This document shows positions 12,501 to 23,043 of a stretch of DNA of 64,000 bases, piece after piece. A program made the position numbers and the translations under genes. Origin of the DNA: Oopsacas minuta (Eukaryota > Porifera > Hexactinellida > Lyssacinosida > Leucopsacidae). Each line of letters begins with the position of its first letter. The first letter of the stretch is position 1. The stretch lies in assembly GCA_024704765.1 (NCBI GenBank), contig JAKMXF010000155.1:248001-312000 (forward strand), written 5' to 3'. The notes beneath the pieces are model-generated. The model was not told where the DNA came from and made no database searches. It was given only the letters and a program-made list of their open reading frames with translations.

Positions 12501-14075
12501 CTGATATATTAAGAATTTATATCCATTGTACAATTACAGGCAACATCTGGTAACTCCTAACCTCAAGGGAAGTCAAAATCCTATCGAGATAGCGAATGTT
12601 CAAGTTAAGAGCTGAAATATTTCCAACTAATTCTGTTTTTTGTGATCACGATCTCAAATTGAATTTATAAATTGCGCTGTCCTGCTTATTCGCCAAACAT
12701 CCCCCATGGGTTAACCTTTTCAAATTTCAATTAATACATTATGCATCACCAAAGATTAAATGGCTCAATTGACAATATTCAGACCACTTTTGAGATTGGA
12801 ATGTTGCATATTCCTGCTTTGTCAAGGAAAATGTTTTCCAAACATTGTGACCCATATAATGAAGGAAATTTCATTCCGACACACAAAATTCTTCATAGAA
12901 ATTCCATTTGACTTAAAATATGAAGGTTAATTTATTTATGAAAATTCAACCCATTTGCAGCTCAAATTCGTTAAAATTTATGAACTTTCATCATATCTTA
13001 ACTCGAATCGAATTTCAATGCGGATATTCGTGATTAGCATGAATTTTTCTTTCATTATAGGGGTCACATGACTATAATTATAAAATTCTGTCTCCTTGAC
13101 AACGCAGGAATAAGCTACATTCCACTCTAAACAGTGGTTGGAATATTAGAAAATTGTTTCAATGAAATTAATGAATGTTAACCCACAGCGGATGTATTCG
13201 CGAAGCAGACAGCGTAATTTATACACTCAATCTGAGATCAAAAAGGTACTCAATTTGCGTTGGCCGTGGAAAATTTGATGCCTTATTCATGTAAATTGCG
13301 AATATATAATTTTGTGCTTTTATCCAGCATGTCTTAATTTCAATTTTAAATCACTTGACAAGTCAAGGTCCGTAACTCGAAGCCTGAAAATCTATTCGAA
13401 ATGGAGTTAATGAATGCGACATACTCAAAGTGCAATTAAGGTTAGTGAAGATTCGTTCGAGCTAGCGAACCGTTTAGGCACTTCATGCCTCGTGAATACG
13501 TTTAATGCCTTTCAAAGTTGAGAAATATCTTTACTTGTAGTAGTTGTGATTAAAACGTGGCAAATATCTGCAATATTCCAACAGCGCTGGCATTAAGTTT
13601 CCATTGCATTCTGATAATGCTTCGACAGTAGTTTTAGGTTCCTTGTCACTTTTTTCCAGTTTATTAGGCTAGACATTGCCAGATATCAATTCCTTCTTCG
13701 ATTTCTGCAGCACGATAGGGCAGCAATAACTCTAATGGCTTCAAATTCTCGTTAATTGATCTATAGGCATTTTTGCGCCGCGAATTGGCGAAAGATTTTG
13801 GAGTGTGTGTTTCAAGAATCTAAGATTAGGTTGCTCTATCAACCACTGAAATATGGAATGAATACTTTTTCTCTGTACAAAATTTCTTCTCAGTTGAGAA
13901 ATTTACAACTAGCTTGTGCTAGACCCTGGGCACGCGTCCCTGAGGATCCAAAAATTTCAGCTTTTGCGGTCGGAAATAATCTTGTTTTTGAATGTTTGTG
14001 CTGAGATATTTAGCGTTTGCACAACTAATATTTAATTGTTCTCTTAAAACAGCTTCGTCTGGTCTTAGAAGTATA
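12501..14075. other. AT-rich intergenic stretch, no gene recognised
   Basis: Nothing beyond AT-rich sequence with short chance frames. The frame at 13756-14004 has no recognised motif. Confidence 0.5.
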
Positions 14076-14173
14076 CGAAGGGCTGCACGTAAGCGCAGTG
14101 GTTTCACCATAGGCTTTAGAGCGAATTTTTCATCATCTCATATGCTCTCGAAATTGTTATCATTAAATTTACC

Positions 14174-14232
14174 ATAGTCTGAAATCTGGGAATCATAATT
14201 TTAGTAGTCTGAAATCTGGGAATCATAATTTT
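14174..14232 (+). repeat. Tandem duplication of about 29 bases in mariner 1
   Basis: The segment beginning AGTCTGAAATCTGGGAATC occurs twice back to back. The copies are essentially identical, so this is a recent local duplication inside the 5' non-coding part of the decayed mariner. Confidence 0.8.
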
Positions 14233-14445
14233 CTTGAGAAAATTCATATTACTTTGCGATCAAATGTCATGCTTAGTGTATGGCTATAATTGAATTCATT
14301 ATTCACCTCTATTTTATATGAATAATGACAGCTCAAAGTTTTAACCTATTATTAGTTCAGAATATGGTCTTATAGATTATAATAAGAGCTAAGCATTTCA
14401 CTTTGAATATTTTCCCCATGATTAAGTTAATTTTGACGTCCTTCT

Positions 14446-15387
14446 CTAAGTGCAGTTGAACGATGGTACAGGGAATTTATTCACGGAAACTTTGTTCTTG
14501 AAGATGCCCCTCGTTCAGGAAGACCGAATATTTCACATGATGAAGAAAAAGTTAACGAAATGCTAGATCTAATTACTAAAGATCCTCGTATTACATACGC
14601 TCAGTTAGAGTATGAAACCGAGTTATCATCGGGGACAAGTAATATCATTTTGCACAAAGAGCTTTGTGTCAGGAAGTTGTGTGCCCGATGGATCCCCCAT
14701 TCTTTGAACTTACAGCAAAAAATATCCCGCATAGACTTTTGCAAAATTATGCTCAAAAGGTTTGCTAATGAAGGTTCAAGAGCTGTTACTGAGATCCTTA
14801 CAGGTGATGAGACATGGATATACCATTATGATCCAGAAACAAAGCGAATGTCAAAGGAGTGGGTTGAAGAAGATGCCCCACCTCCAACCAAAGTGCGGAG
14901 TGCTAGGCCTGTTGGGAACAAATGCGGGTGATTTTTTTCAGATCTAGTGAGTTTGTCGAAGCTGTGGCCTTCGAGGATAGAAAGACTGTTACTGCCGACT
15001 GGTACACTACAGTGTGCCTACCCAAAGTCATCACAGCAATTAAGTCACAGCGGCAGAAGACAGGCATTAGAGGAATTCTTCTTCATCATGATAATGCATC
15101 ATCGCATACGGCAATCAGAACTCGTGAGCTTTTGGAAAATTCTGGACTCAAAACATTACCTCACCCACTCTACAGTCCTGATTTAGCCCCTTGTGACTTC
15201 TGGTTGTTCCCTAGACTCAAAGATCAATTACGTGGGAGGAGATTTTCGACTAATGAGGAGTTGAGAGGGGCACTTTTCCAAGCGATCGGAGACATACCCA
15301 AAGAAGAGTGGAAAAAATGTTTTGATAATTGGTTTACATTAATAAAAAAATGTATAGATTGTCAGGAGAATATTTTGAAACTATGTA
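14446..15387 (+). pseudogene. Mariner transposase (DD34D), N-terminally truncated and frameshifted
   Basis: From 14446 the frame gives VERWYREFIHGNFVLEDAPR, the end of the second helix-turn-helix, followed by GRPN. The catalytic domain holds GDETWIYHYDPE (first Asp), LHHDNASSH (second Asp) and YSPDLAPCDFWLF (third Asp). There are 34 residues between Asp 2 and Asp 3, as in mariner. A frame change lies near 14925, and another near the C-terminus, where GEYFETM and a stop follow in a shifted frame. The first helix-turn-helix is missing or unrecognisable. It is not functional. Confidence 0.88.
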
Positions 15388-15468
15388 ATAGTCAATTTTG
15401 TAATTACAATCTGATATGTCGGTCAACGTCAAAACTTTTCGAGTGCCCTTCGTACATAATACATTTTA

Positions 15469-15650
15469 GGTACAACTATAGAATCCGACACCCTCCAACT
15501 TTTTTATGTGGTCGAAAATCACTATTTGCACCGTTGAAGAACTCATTGAGAGAAGCTGATAGAGCTTTAGAACTCAACAATCGGATGAGAACTGACAAAG
15601 TTACGAAAGATCTTCTAAATAAGCCAAATCCTATGGAGAAAATTGTATTA
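15469..15650 (+). repeat. Repeated fragment with conserved open frame (outer part of the left inverted-repeat arm)
   Basis: This matches the complement of 22741-22920 at roughly 92%. In this copy the frame is open and reads LFAPLKNSLREADRALEL followed by NNRMRTDKVTKDLLNKPNP. In the other copy the same frame is also open from SLYAPLKNSLREADRAFE to PNPMEKI, though a stop precedes it there. I do not recognise the family. It lies between mariner 1 and mariner 2. Confidence 0.6.
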
Positions 15651-16775
15651 CGGGGGTTGTTCAATAAATAATGAGACTTTTTCCATAATTGATAAAGTAA
15701 ACCTATACTTATCATAATTGATTATCAAATGTTTCGATAAATTCCCTTTTAACATCATACATCGATTCCATCGTTCTGGTAACTTTTCCAGCCCAGTGGT
15801 ATAGAATTCTTTAGGGGTCCCTTTTTCCCACTGTTTTATTTCGTACTCTAGCCGTTTGAAATCCCCAAATCTCTTCCCTCGAAGGGGTTTCTTCATCTCT
15901 GTAAACAGCCAGTAATCGCTGGTAGCCAGGTCTAGACTATACGGGGGATGAGGGAGGCATTCGGGTCCTAAGTCCTCAATTGCAGCCATTGTTTTGGAGC
16001 TTACATGGGGCCTTGCGTTGTCATGTTGCAGCAATGCGCCAGGTGTCAACTTGCGTCGCCTCTCACGTTTAATCGCTTGACGCAATTCTTTCAATTCGTC
16101 AACGTAATAATCACTGTTTATGGTTGTCTTCTCAGGCAACCAGTCGAGGTGTATAATTCCTTCTCTATCCCAAATCTGTTGCCATTCTCTTCCCTGCCGA
16201 TTTTGTGGCCTTTACCTTGATGGGTACAGGTTCATCACGTCTCTTCGACTGCTTCGATTGAGTTTTGCTCTCTGGTTCATAATAATGAAACCAAGTTTCA
16301 TCCCCCGGTTACTATACGATTTAAAAGTCTTCCTCTTTCTTGTATCTTGAACGTAATTCTTTGCTAACTCTGACCCTTTCGCGTTTTTGTTCTTTGGAAA
16401 GAAGTTTTGGGACCCAACACGCAGTTACCTTCGACATTTCTAGATCTTCAGTGATAATCGAGTGTAGTGTGGCTTTTGATATACCTACCCTTTCTTCTAA
16501 CTCTTGCAGGGTTATTCGTCTGTCCTCGCCCAAAAGTGTTTCGGCCCTCTCGATGCAACTGCGATTTTTTGAGGAGGTCGGATGACCTGGACGAGGTCAT
16601 TGTGGAGGTCCTCATCTACATTATCACAAGGTTCGATCCATCTTTATATGGTTGCTTTCGAAGTACATTCATCACCGAAAATATCCTGCATTTCCCGAAG
16701 AATATATGAGCCATTATTCCCCTTTTTCCACAGGTACCAAATTTTTTGTCGTTTTCCTTCTTTGCTAAAATCCAT
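15648..16775 (-). pseudogene. Mariner transposase of element 2, decayed
   Basis: It reads leftwards from ATG 16775 (MDFSKEGKRQKIWYLWKKG). EDRRITLQELEERVGISKAT is the second helix-turn-helix, and WVP...LS.EQK is the linker. GDETWFHYYEPESKTQ carries the first Asp, LLQHDNARPH the second and YSLDLATSDYWLF the third. Frameshifts and stops fall between the blocks at about 16610, 16533 and 16321-16140. The last 163 codons are open and run through the TIR to EQPP, where the stop is formed by the TA target duplication. Confidence 0.88.
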
Positions 16776-16961
16776 TCGGTGAAAAAGTAGCCTATACAAA
16801 TGAAACTTTATACTGAAGAATATACTAGTAGAGTAGAGAGAATATTGTATAGAAGTTAGACAATCAAGTTAGGCTTATAATCTGATATTAGGCTTAGAGC
16901 TGTATTAACAAGAATATTTGAATTCGATACATTGGTCTCATTACTTAGTGAACAATCCTTG
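15651..16961 (-). mobile_element. Mariner element 2 (1311 bp) with TA target duplication and known empty site
   Basis: The left end CGGGGGTTGTTCAATAA follows TA (15649-15650). The right end, complement GTCTCATTACTTAGTGAACA, precedes TA (16962-16963). The two TIRs match at most of 27 positions. The paired inverted arm at 22735-22745 contains the same flanking sequence without the element, reading straight through one TA. This confirms the boundaries independently of the TIRs. Confidence 0.9.
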
Positions 16962-16963
16962 TA

Positions 16964-17376
16964 GCCACTATACTGAAATATTGCTGATGAATTCTATACA
17001 AACTACCATAGGAATGCACATTTAATCAATGTTGCGGTTATATCAACGCTTGCGTCAATTGATTGATTCTTTTATGAATTTATTAGTTTGCGTAATTTGT
17101 AGTTACTACTATTAAGAACAGTCAATTTACACCTGGTGTGGCCTGGTACCCAAAGGGGCGAAAACCTGGACACACCGTATATCTCGAAAACTATAATTCG
17201 CATCGCTTAGCTTTAAAAAGGAAGACGGTAGGTCTTGGCGTCATCTAGCCAAAAGATACCACTTGGACCACATCCAGCTATCCTAACAATAGGTGTTATG
17301 CACTATTAATGTTGCTAAATAATCATCAAGTAGATTTCAAAGATATCTTAACTAGGATTTATTTGTTGCTTAGAAA
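16964..17376 (+). repeat. Left arm of a near-perfect 413-bp inverted repeat
   Basis: This is the complement of 22327-22740 with only a few mismatches, which cluster at the two ends. It includes CACCTGGTGTGGCCTGG and CCTGGACACACCG, which form an imperfect hairpin within the arm. The arms enclose about 4.95 kb holding the Merlin/Tc1 nest and a fold-back element. They may be long TIRs of a large element or an inverted segmental duplication. Confidence 0.9.
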
Positions 17377-18277
17377 AACACATCTTGAACTAAGATGAAT
17401 GATAAAGGCATTTCAGTATCGCCAATTTTACTCTGTTGGTGATATATATTAGTTGTTTAGTATATCTGTACATGCGGCTTCTTTACTTAATGATTCTAGA
17501 GGTTTGTTACAAGCCTCACAGTCCACAGTACAGCTATACAGTAAGTATCCGTATACACAGTGGCGTAACATGCTAGCATGAGCGTATATCCAGGTGGGAT
17601 GGAGGAGGAAGCGTCCCCCCACTTTTGAATAATTTACGATGATGTACAACAGTAATTTTAGCGATGATTTTCGTACCAAATTACAAGATTTAAGATTCAT
17701 CCCATAATTAATTGATCTATGCCCTTGTTTGCCAGCGCCATCCCTTGCCCATGTTCCAAGTTAACATATTTTGCTCATAATTAACCCATTCTTTGCTAAA
17801 GTCAGTCTGGTTATAATGTAGTTTGTGCAAATTGGGTTCGAGTACTGATTCCCAATATATTTTTAAAATTGACTAAAGGAATATCCATAGAGAATACGTG
17901 CATTGTTAAGCCATCCATACACGATGCAACTTGATTGATTGCAACTGTTGTATGCAACAAAATTGCATCGTGTATGTTGTGCTTTAGGTTATATTATACC
18001 TGTGTATGATTTGACTGAAATTCCCAACAATTCAATGATCATAGTATATGAATTTGAATATACGTACTACTCGATAGTTAATCGTTGATAGCAACTTGAT
18101 ACCACTATGATTTTCTATCACTAATGAAAATCTACATTCCTTTGAACAAATTATACTTAAGTTACACTGTGCAATAAAATGTTGACCACAAAGAACCACA
18201 TAATCTAAGCTTTAATTGTATCGCTTAAGTAAATAGCATTCCAAAAAAGTGAATGTGTTGTAATGTACGTATGTTAG
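17377..18277. other. Non-coding spacer inside the inverted repeat
   Basis: No gene recognised. A short minus-strand frame at 17449-17700 has no motif. The hairpin at 17916-17976 is annotated separately. Confidence 0.5.
17916..17976. repeat. Hairpin with a perfect 14-bp stem
   Basis: CATACACGATGCAA (17916-17929) is perfectly complementary to TTGCATCGTGTATG (17963-17976), with a 33-base loop that itself contains TTGCAAC/GTTG-type sequences. It may be the TIR pair of a very small MITE or a regulatory hairpin. Confidence 0.7.
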
Positions 18278-18286
18278 TATATAAAG
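18278..18286 (+). promoter_or_regulatory. Possible TATA box for the Merlin gene
   Basis: TATATAAAG lies 48 bases upstream of the probable Merlin start codon at 18334, in the right orientation. In AT-rich DNA this can arise by chance, so support is positional only. Confidence 0.35.
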
Positions 18287-18455
18287 ACTATTCGTACATT
18301 ATTTTGTAACATGCTGCTATCATTCAAACCACAATGGACCACACAATATTCCTCGAACCCTTGATTATATCTGACATTTCAGCAAGCTTTTTACTCTCTG
18401 ATCTCTTACAGTTGTCCTCTTCTCTGGAAAATACTATTGATTGACTTAAGCATTA

Positions 18456-19799
18456 CAGGGTGTAACATAATTGATGACTACTTCACTGTACCTATATACC
18501 ATACAACCTCACTCATATTTATTTAACTATAGTAAAAGTTTTGCCATTATCCGATTATATCAATCCTTTGTACCATTTATTTATGCATTTTCAAACTAAT
18601 GTTCATGTCTATGTCCAAAAATATTTAATAGTTTATGCTCCCTAATATCTTAGCAATATCATGGTCAAAGAACACAAGATTAATATTAGAAACCAGGCTG
18701 TAGGGATGTTATTAGGTGGTATGAAGCAAAGGCGCGTTTGCAATTTACTTGGAGCATCCTTGCGTACTGTCGGACGATGGTGGACCCAATACCAGAAGGG
18801 AATCTCATTGGAAAATAAATGTGGTAGAGGACTGAAGGTTTCGTTATCAAAAATTGGAAAATCGTCATTTCTAAGTCACTAACAAAGAAACACCAATCTA
18901 CAAGAAAATTGTCGGGAAAACTTAAGTCTAAGGGTATTATAGCATCACATATGACTGTCCAAAGGTATCTCAAGAATTCTATTGGAGCAACTAGTTATAA
19001 AAGACCGCTTCAGCCAAGATTATCCGAAAAACAGATTAAAGATCGGATTTCTTTCTGTAAACAGACAGTCAATTGGACTGTTCAAGATTGGCGTATGGTG
19101 TTATTTTCTGATGAATCCCCCTATGAATTATTCCACATACCTAATAGACAAAATGATCGTGTATGGGCAAGGAAGAAAGAATCAGTGGCCCCTCTGAGAA
19201 AATTAAATTTCATTCTAAGATACATGATTGGGGAATGATGTCATACAATGCGATATCAGAACTGCATATTATACCTAAGTCCTGTACAGTTACTGCAAAA
19301 TATTATATCGAAGAAATACTGAAGAAGTCTCTGAAGATCGCACTAAGGAGGAAAAGGAAGACTGGAGCTGTTCTAGTCAGAAGATTACTCTCAAACATGT
19401 CCAGGTACATCTTTCAGCAGGACGGGGCACCAGCTCATAATGCCATAAAGACTCAAGATTGGTGTAAAGACAATCTGAATTCCTTTTGGGAGAAAGGTAT
19501 TTGGCCAGGCAACTCGCCAGGCTTAAACCCAATAGAGAATTTACGGGCCATCATCCAAAGCAAAATTAATGAAATGGAAGTAGCAACCAATCTAAATATG
19601 CTTGAAAAACAGCTGAAACTGGCATTCTCTCAGATTTCCCCTGAGATTCTCGACAATCTGGTGAGTGGTATGCCTGAAAGGATTAAAACTTGTCTCAAAT
19701 ATAAAGGCAGATATATAGGAAAATAGATTGGACAGTGAATTCATCGAACGTTAATTCATGCATATTTTTTCTGTAAGTCATCAATTATGTTACACCCTG
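18456..19799 (+). mobile_element. Tc1 element A (1344 bp) with perfect 24-bp TIRs
   Basis: Both ends are identical over 24 bases, beginning CAGGGTGTAACATAATTG, and are flanked by TA (18454-18455 and 19800-19801). It is inserted within the N-terminal part of the Merlin transposase gene. Perfect TIRs point to a recent insertion, although its transposase carries two frameshifts. Confidence 0.96.
18661..19726 (+). pseudogene. Tc1 transposase A (DDE), two frameshifts
   Basis: It starts MVKEHKINIRNQAVGMLLGG, a helix-turn-helix, with the second DNA-binding helix around SHMTVQRYLKNSIG. Catalytic motifs are LFSDESPYELFH (Asp), FQQDGAPAH (Asp) and SPGLNPIENL (Glu). It ends KYKGRYIGK and a stop at 19724-19726. 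One-base frameshifts lie near 18860 and near 19190; otherwise the frame is open, about 350 codons. All three catalytic residues are intact. It belongs to the same subfamily as the decayed copy at 59713-60753 (shared MVKE start and GRYIGK end). Confidence 0.92.
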
Positions 19800-20606
19800 T
19801 ATGCTTATTACCATGAGGAGTCCAGTGCAGATTCGGTTTCAATAATGTATGTAGGTGCATTTACCGATTCTAAGAACAGTAACAATTGGAGATCTAGAGC
19901 GTGTAAGACAACCGGTTCACTTCGTTATGAGTCCTTCTTCAAGAGTTCAAATCTATCTCTTCCCTCTCTATTGCAGTTCTTGTATTTTTGGAGTGTAGAT
20001 ATACAGTCACATGCATTTCTTAGGAGACACTTGCAACGGTCCCCGAATACTGTTGTAGACTGGAAGAGTTTTATGGGAGATGTTTGCATTGAGGATCTAA
20101 TAATAAATCAGGAGCCAATAGGCGGGCCCGGTACAGTGGTGGAGATTGATGAATCGAAATTTGGGAGACGAAAATATAACCATGGTAGATTACTCACTGG
20201 TCAATTGGTTTTCGGTATATATGAGCAAGGTACTGATAACGTACTGATGATTCCAGTTCCCGATCGCTCAGGTGCAACCCTACTTGCCATTATTCAGCGA
20301 TATGTATTACCTGGAACAACCATCCACTCAGACGGATGGGCTGCTTATAATGTTGTCCCAGCTGCAGGTTACGCTCATTACACTGTAAACAACTTTGAGA
20401 ATTTTGTGTATCTAATTGACGGTGCACAAACACAAGGGATGGAAAACGCTTGGGGTATGGTCAAGAAAAGGCAAAGAAGAGGCCAAACAACAAATCCTGA
20501 ATTGCTAGAATCCCACCTTATCGAGTTTTGTTGGAGAAGAAAGAATAAAGGAAACATCCGATATAGCATCGTCAAGTGTATTAGAGAATTATATCCTGTT
20601 GTGTAA

Positions 20607-20957
20607 TTTAGTTGTTAATATATATAGTATTACTTTGTTAAGAATAGTTACATTATACACTCTTACATCACATACTTGCTAAATGTTATCATAAGCTATT
20701 CTAAGGGATATTGAGACTAGTAAAATGCGTCCGTATTGCCTCGAATAACTGCCCCTAGAGCATAGGGTGGCTTGAAATAAATGCTCACCCCGGCTAATAT
20801 TATAAGCTATGTTGTGTTGTTAACAGAATCTTGTTGTTTACTGTTAACGACATACTATTATTAGCTGTTAACAGTAACAATTGCAACTTCCGTTGGCTAA
20901 TATCAGCTGCTGCCGGGCTGTTTCTATTCCTGTCTTATTGACGTCGTGATCCCTGTA
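20607..20957. other. Spacer between Merlin gene and fold-back element
   Basis: No gene is visible. The Merlin 3' end should lie here, but I could not match a terminal repeat to the 5' side. Confidence 0.45.
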
Positions 20958-21858
20958 CAGTTAAGGGACAAAAGTATTCGACCACACAAATATATTGTCA
21001 TGAATTGTATACTCTTTCCCGTTCCTATATACTGTATAGTCTATATTCGTAGCTGCAATCTAGTAATTTGCATAGAATAACATGTTTTTCAAGAATTTCA
21101 AAAAAATATTTTCGATTTACACTTTTTGAAGGTGTTATTTATTAATAATTATTAGATAATTATTGATAATCAAAATATGTGGTAATTCAAAACCTATTAA
21201 GAATCTATATTTTCTGACTTGATATTTGAATTCTACTTAGGCGAGTTACCCCAGATTAAATTTTCAATGGGATTGAACAATTTTGCCGGAGTTATAGATG
21301 AATTTCAATTTGTGCCATTTGTGCCACCTTTTGCCCAAGGGGCACAAGTGGCCGTTACCAAGAGGTTATTTTGTAATTCAAGGGTTAGCATAGTCATATA
21401 ATTCGAAAATATTACTATGACTTATTCCTCCTAACCCTAGTTGATTTCCTTGTAGTGGCGCTTTTTCCAGCCACCAGTGTCACTTTTTGCGACAAGTGGC
21501 ACAAATTGAAATTCTTCTATAACTTTGGTAAAAATTGTTCAATCCCATTTGAAATTTTAATCTGGGGTAACTCGCCTAAGTAGAATTCAAATATCAAGTC
21601 AGAAATTATAGATTCTTAATAGGCTTTGAATTACCACATATTTTGATTATCAATAATTATCTAATAATTATTAATAATTAGCACCTTCAAAAAGTGTAAA
21701 TCGAAAATATTTTTTTGAAATTCTTGAAAAACATGTTATTCTATGCAAATTACTAGATTGCAGCTACGAATATAGACTATACAGTATATAGGAACGGGAA
21801 AGAGTATACAATTTATGACAATATATTTGTGTGGTCGAATACTTTTGTCCCTTAACTG
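20958..21858. mobile_element. Fold-back (long-TIR) non-autonomous element, copy A (901 bp)
   Basis: The ends CAGTTAAGGGACAAAAGTA are mirrored at both sides and flanked by TA (20956-20957, 21859-21860). The two arms, about 380 bases each, are near-perfect complements and surround a centre of roughly 150 bases containing GTGCCA/TGGCAC-rich sequence. TA target and CAGT terminus suggest mobilisation by a Tc1-type transposase (inference). No coding capacity. Confidence 0.9.
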
Positions 21859-21860
21859 TA

Positions 21861-22326
21861 TAAGCGCAGGAAGTATTTCAGATCATACATATTTTACAAA
21901 TAATTTTTACACAAACGAGCTGAAGAACTAGTTCAACGAAGAGATTACTATTTGCAGACAGTTTACTTGCAAACGGACCGAAACAATAATACATAAAAAG
22001 TCCCACTGCAACAATTCAACTTGTGCTTTTCACATCAGCCCAGACCCAAGAGCAACCAGGCCATGACACTATCTAATCCCGTTCCTATATCGCTAGCTTA
22101 TAGACTCAAAGGTTCCTAAAACAGCAAACGCGTTTGCACCTGGATAACAACATGAATACTAAGTTGGATCTGGTCATTTGTAGCTACAAAATAGGTGAAT
22201 AAACGTATAAATATAAAAGTTGTGGCATGCCACCTTTTGTTGCTTCTAGGGTTTCTGAAGCCAGTGCGATAAAATGACAAGCAACGTGACCAGTTCTACT
22301 TAGGTTAAATATATCAATTTAGAATA
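21861..22326. other. Spacer before the right inverted arm
   Basis: Nothing recognisable. Confidence 0.45.
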
Positions 22327-22740
22327 TTTCTATGCAACAAATGAATCCTAGTTAAGATATCTTTGAAATCTACTTGATGATTATTTAGCAACATTAATAG
22401 TGCATAACACCTATTGTTAGGATAGCTGGATGTGGTCCAAGTGGTATCTTTTGGCTAGATGACGCCAAGACCTACCGTCTTCCTTTTTAAAGCTAAGCGA
22501 TGCGAATTATAGTTTTCGAGATATACGGTGTGTCCAGGTTTTCGCCCCTTTGGGTACCAGGCCACACCAGGTGTAAATTGACTGTTCTTAATAGTAGTAA
22601 CTACAAATTACGCAAACTAATAAATTCATAAAAGAATCAATCAATTGACGCAAGCGTTGATATAACCGCAACATTGATTAAATGTGCATTCCTATGGTAG
22701 TTTGTATAGAATTCATCAGCATTATTTCAGTATAGTAGCT
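22327..22740 (-). repeat. Right arm of the 413-bp inverted repeat
   Basis: Complement of 16964-17376 at near identity; long stretches of 60 bases match exactly. The outer edge continues directly into the complement of the 15469-15650 fragment through a single TA. It therefore represents the pre-insertion state of the mariner 2 target. Confidence 0.9.
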
Positions 22741-22920
22741 AATTAATTTTCTCCATAGGATTTGGCTTATTTAGGAGATTTTTCGTAACTTCGTCAGTTT
22801 CCATCCGATTTTTGAGTTCGAAAGCTCTATCAGCTTCTCTCAACGAGTTCTTCAACGGTGCATATAGCGATTTTTGACTACATTAAAAAAGTTGGGGGTG
22901 TCGGATTCTATAGTTGTACC
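22741..22920 (-). repeat. Outer part of the right inverted arm
   Basis: Complement of 15469-15650 at roughly 92%, noticeably more diverged than the inner arm. Its end (22876-22919, GTTGGGGGTGTCGGATTC) is repeated directly at 22949-22994, so a short local duplication occurred on this side only. Confidence 0.85.
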
Positions 22921-23043
22921 CTTTTTTGACCACATTGGCCACATTTTTGACCACATTATAAAAGTTGGGGGGGTGTCGGATTCTTTAGTTGTACATTTTC
23001 CTTTAACCTTTTTATATTCATTTTATTTTTGAATACTTTTAGC

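Larger units (their letters stand above)
14076..15452 (+). mobile_element. Mariner element 1 (1.38 kb, decayed)
   Basis: The right end reads ...GAGTGCCCTTCG followed by TA (15453-15454). The likely left end is TA (14074-14075) then CGAAGGGC, matching the complement of the right end over 8 bases. Length and TA target fit mariner. The left TIR beyond 8 bases has decayed, so the left boundary is less certain than the right. The element contains a mariner transposase remnant and a small internal tandem duplication (14174-14232). Confidence 0.66.
18334..20606 (+). pseudogene. Merlin (IS1595/ISXO2-like) transposase, split by a Tc1 insertion
   Basis: The N-terminal piece starts at ATG 18334 (MDHTIFLEPLIISDISASF, then SDLLQLSSSLENTID). 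It is interrupted at L-K-H by the Tc1 at 18456-19799. After it come RACKTTGSLRYESFF (remnant of the N-terminal zinc-ribbon region), FLYFWSVDIQSHAFL, SPNTVVDWKSFMGDVC, then the catalytic core: VVEIDESKFGRRKY (Asp 1), HSDGWAAYN (Asp 2) and THTQ-like AQTQGMENAWGMVK (Glu). The C-terminus ends ELYPVV. From about 19860 to the stop the frame is open. A stop or indel lies in the N-terminal part (after NTID and just past the Tc1 junction), so even without Tc1 it is damaged. Merlin TIRs were not located. Confidence 0.88.

Noticed and set aside
17834-17860. tRNA T-arm-like GGGTTCGAGTAC
   Set aside because: No acceptor stem, D-arm or anticodon arm can be folded around it.
19758-20606. Bacterial IS1595/ISXO2 insertion sequence, indicating contamination
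   Set aside because: The protein has the IS1595-type fold motifs, but it is interrupted by a eukaryotic Tc1 with TA duplication, and the N-terminal region fits animal Merlin.
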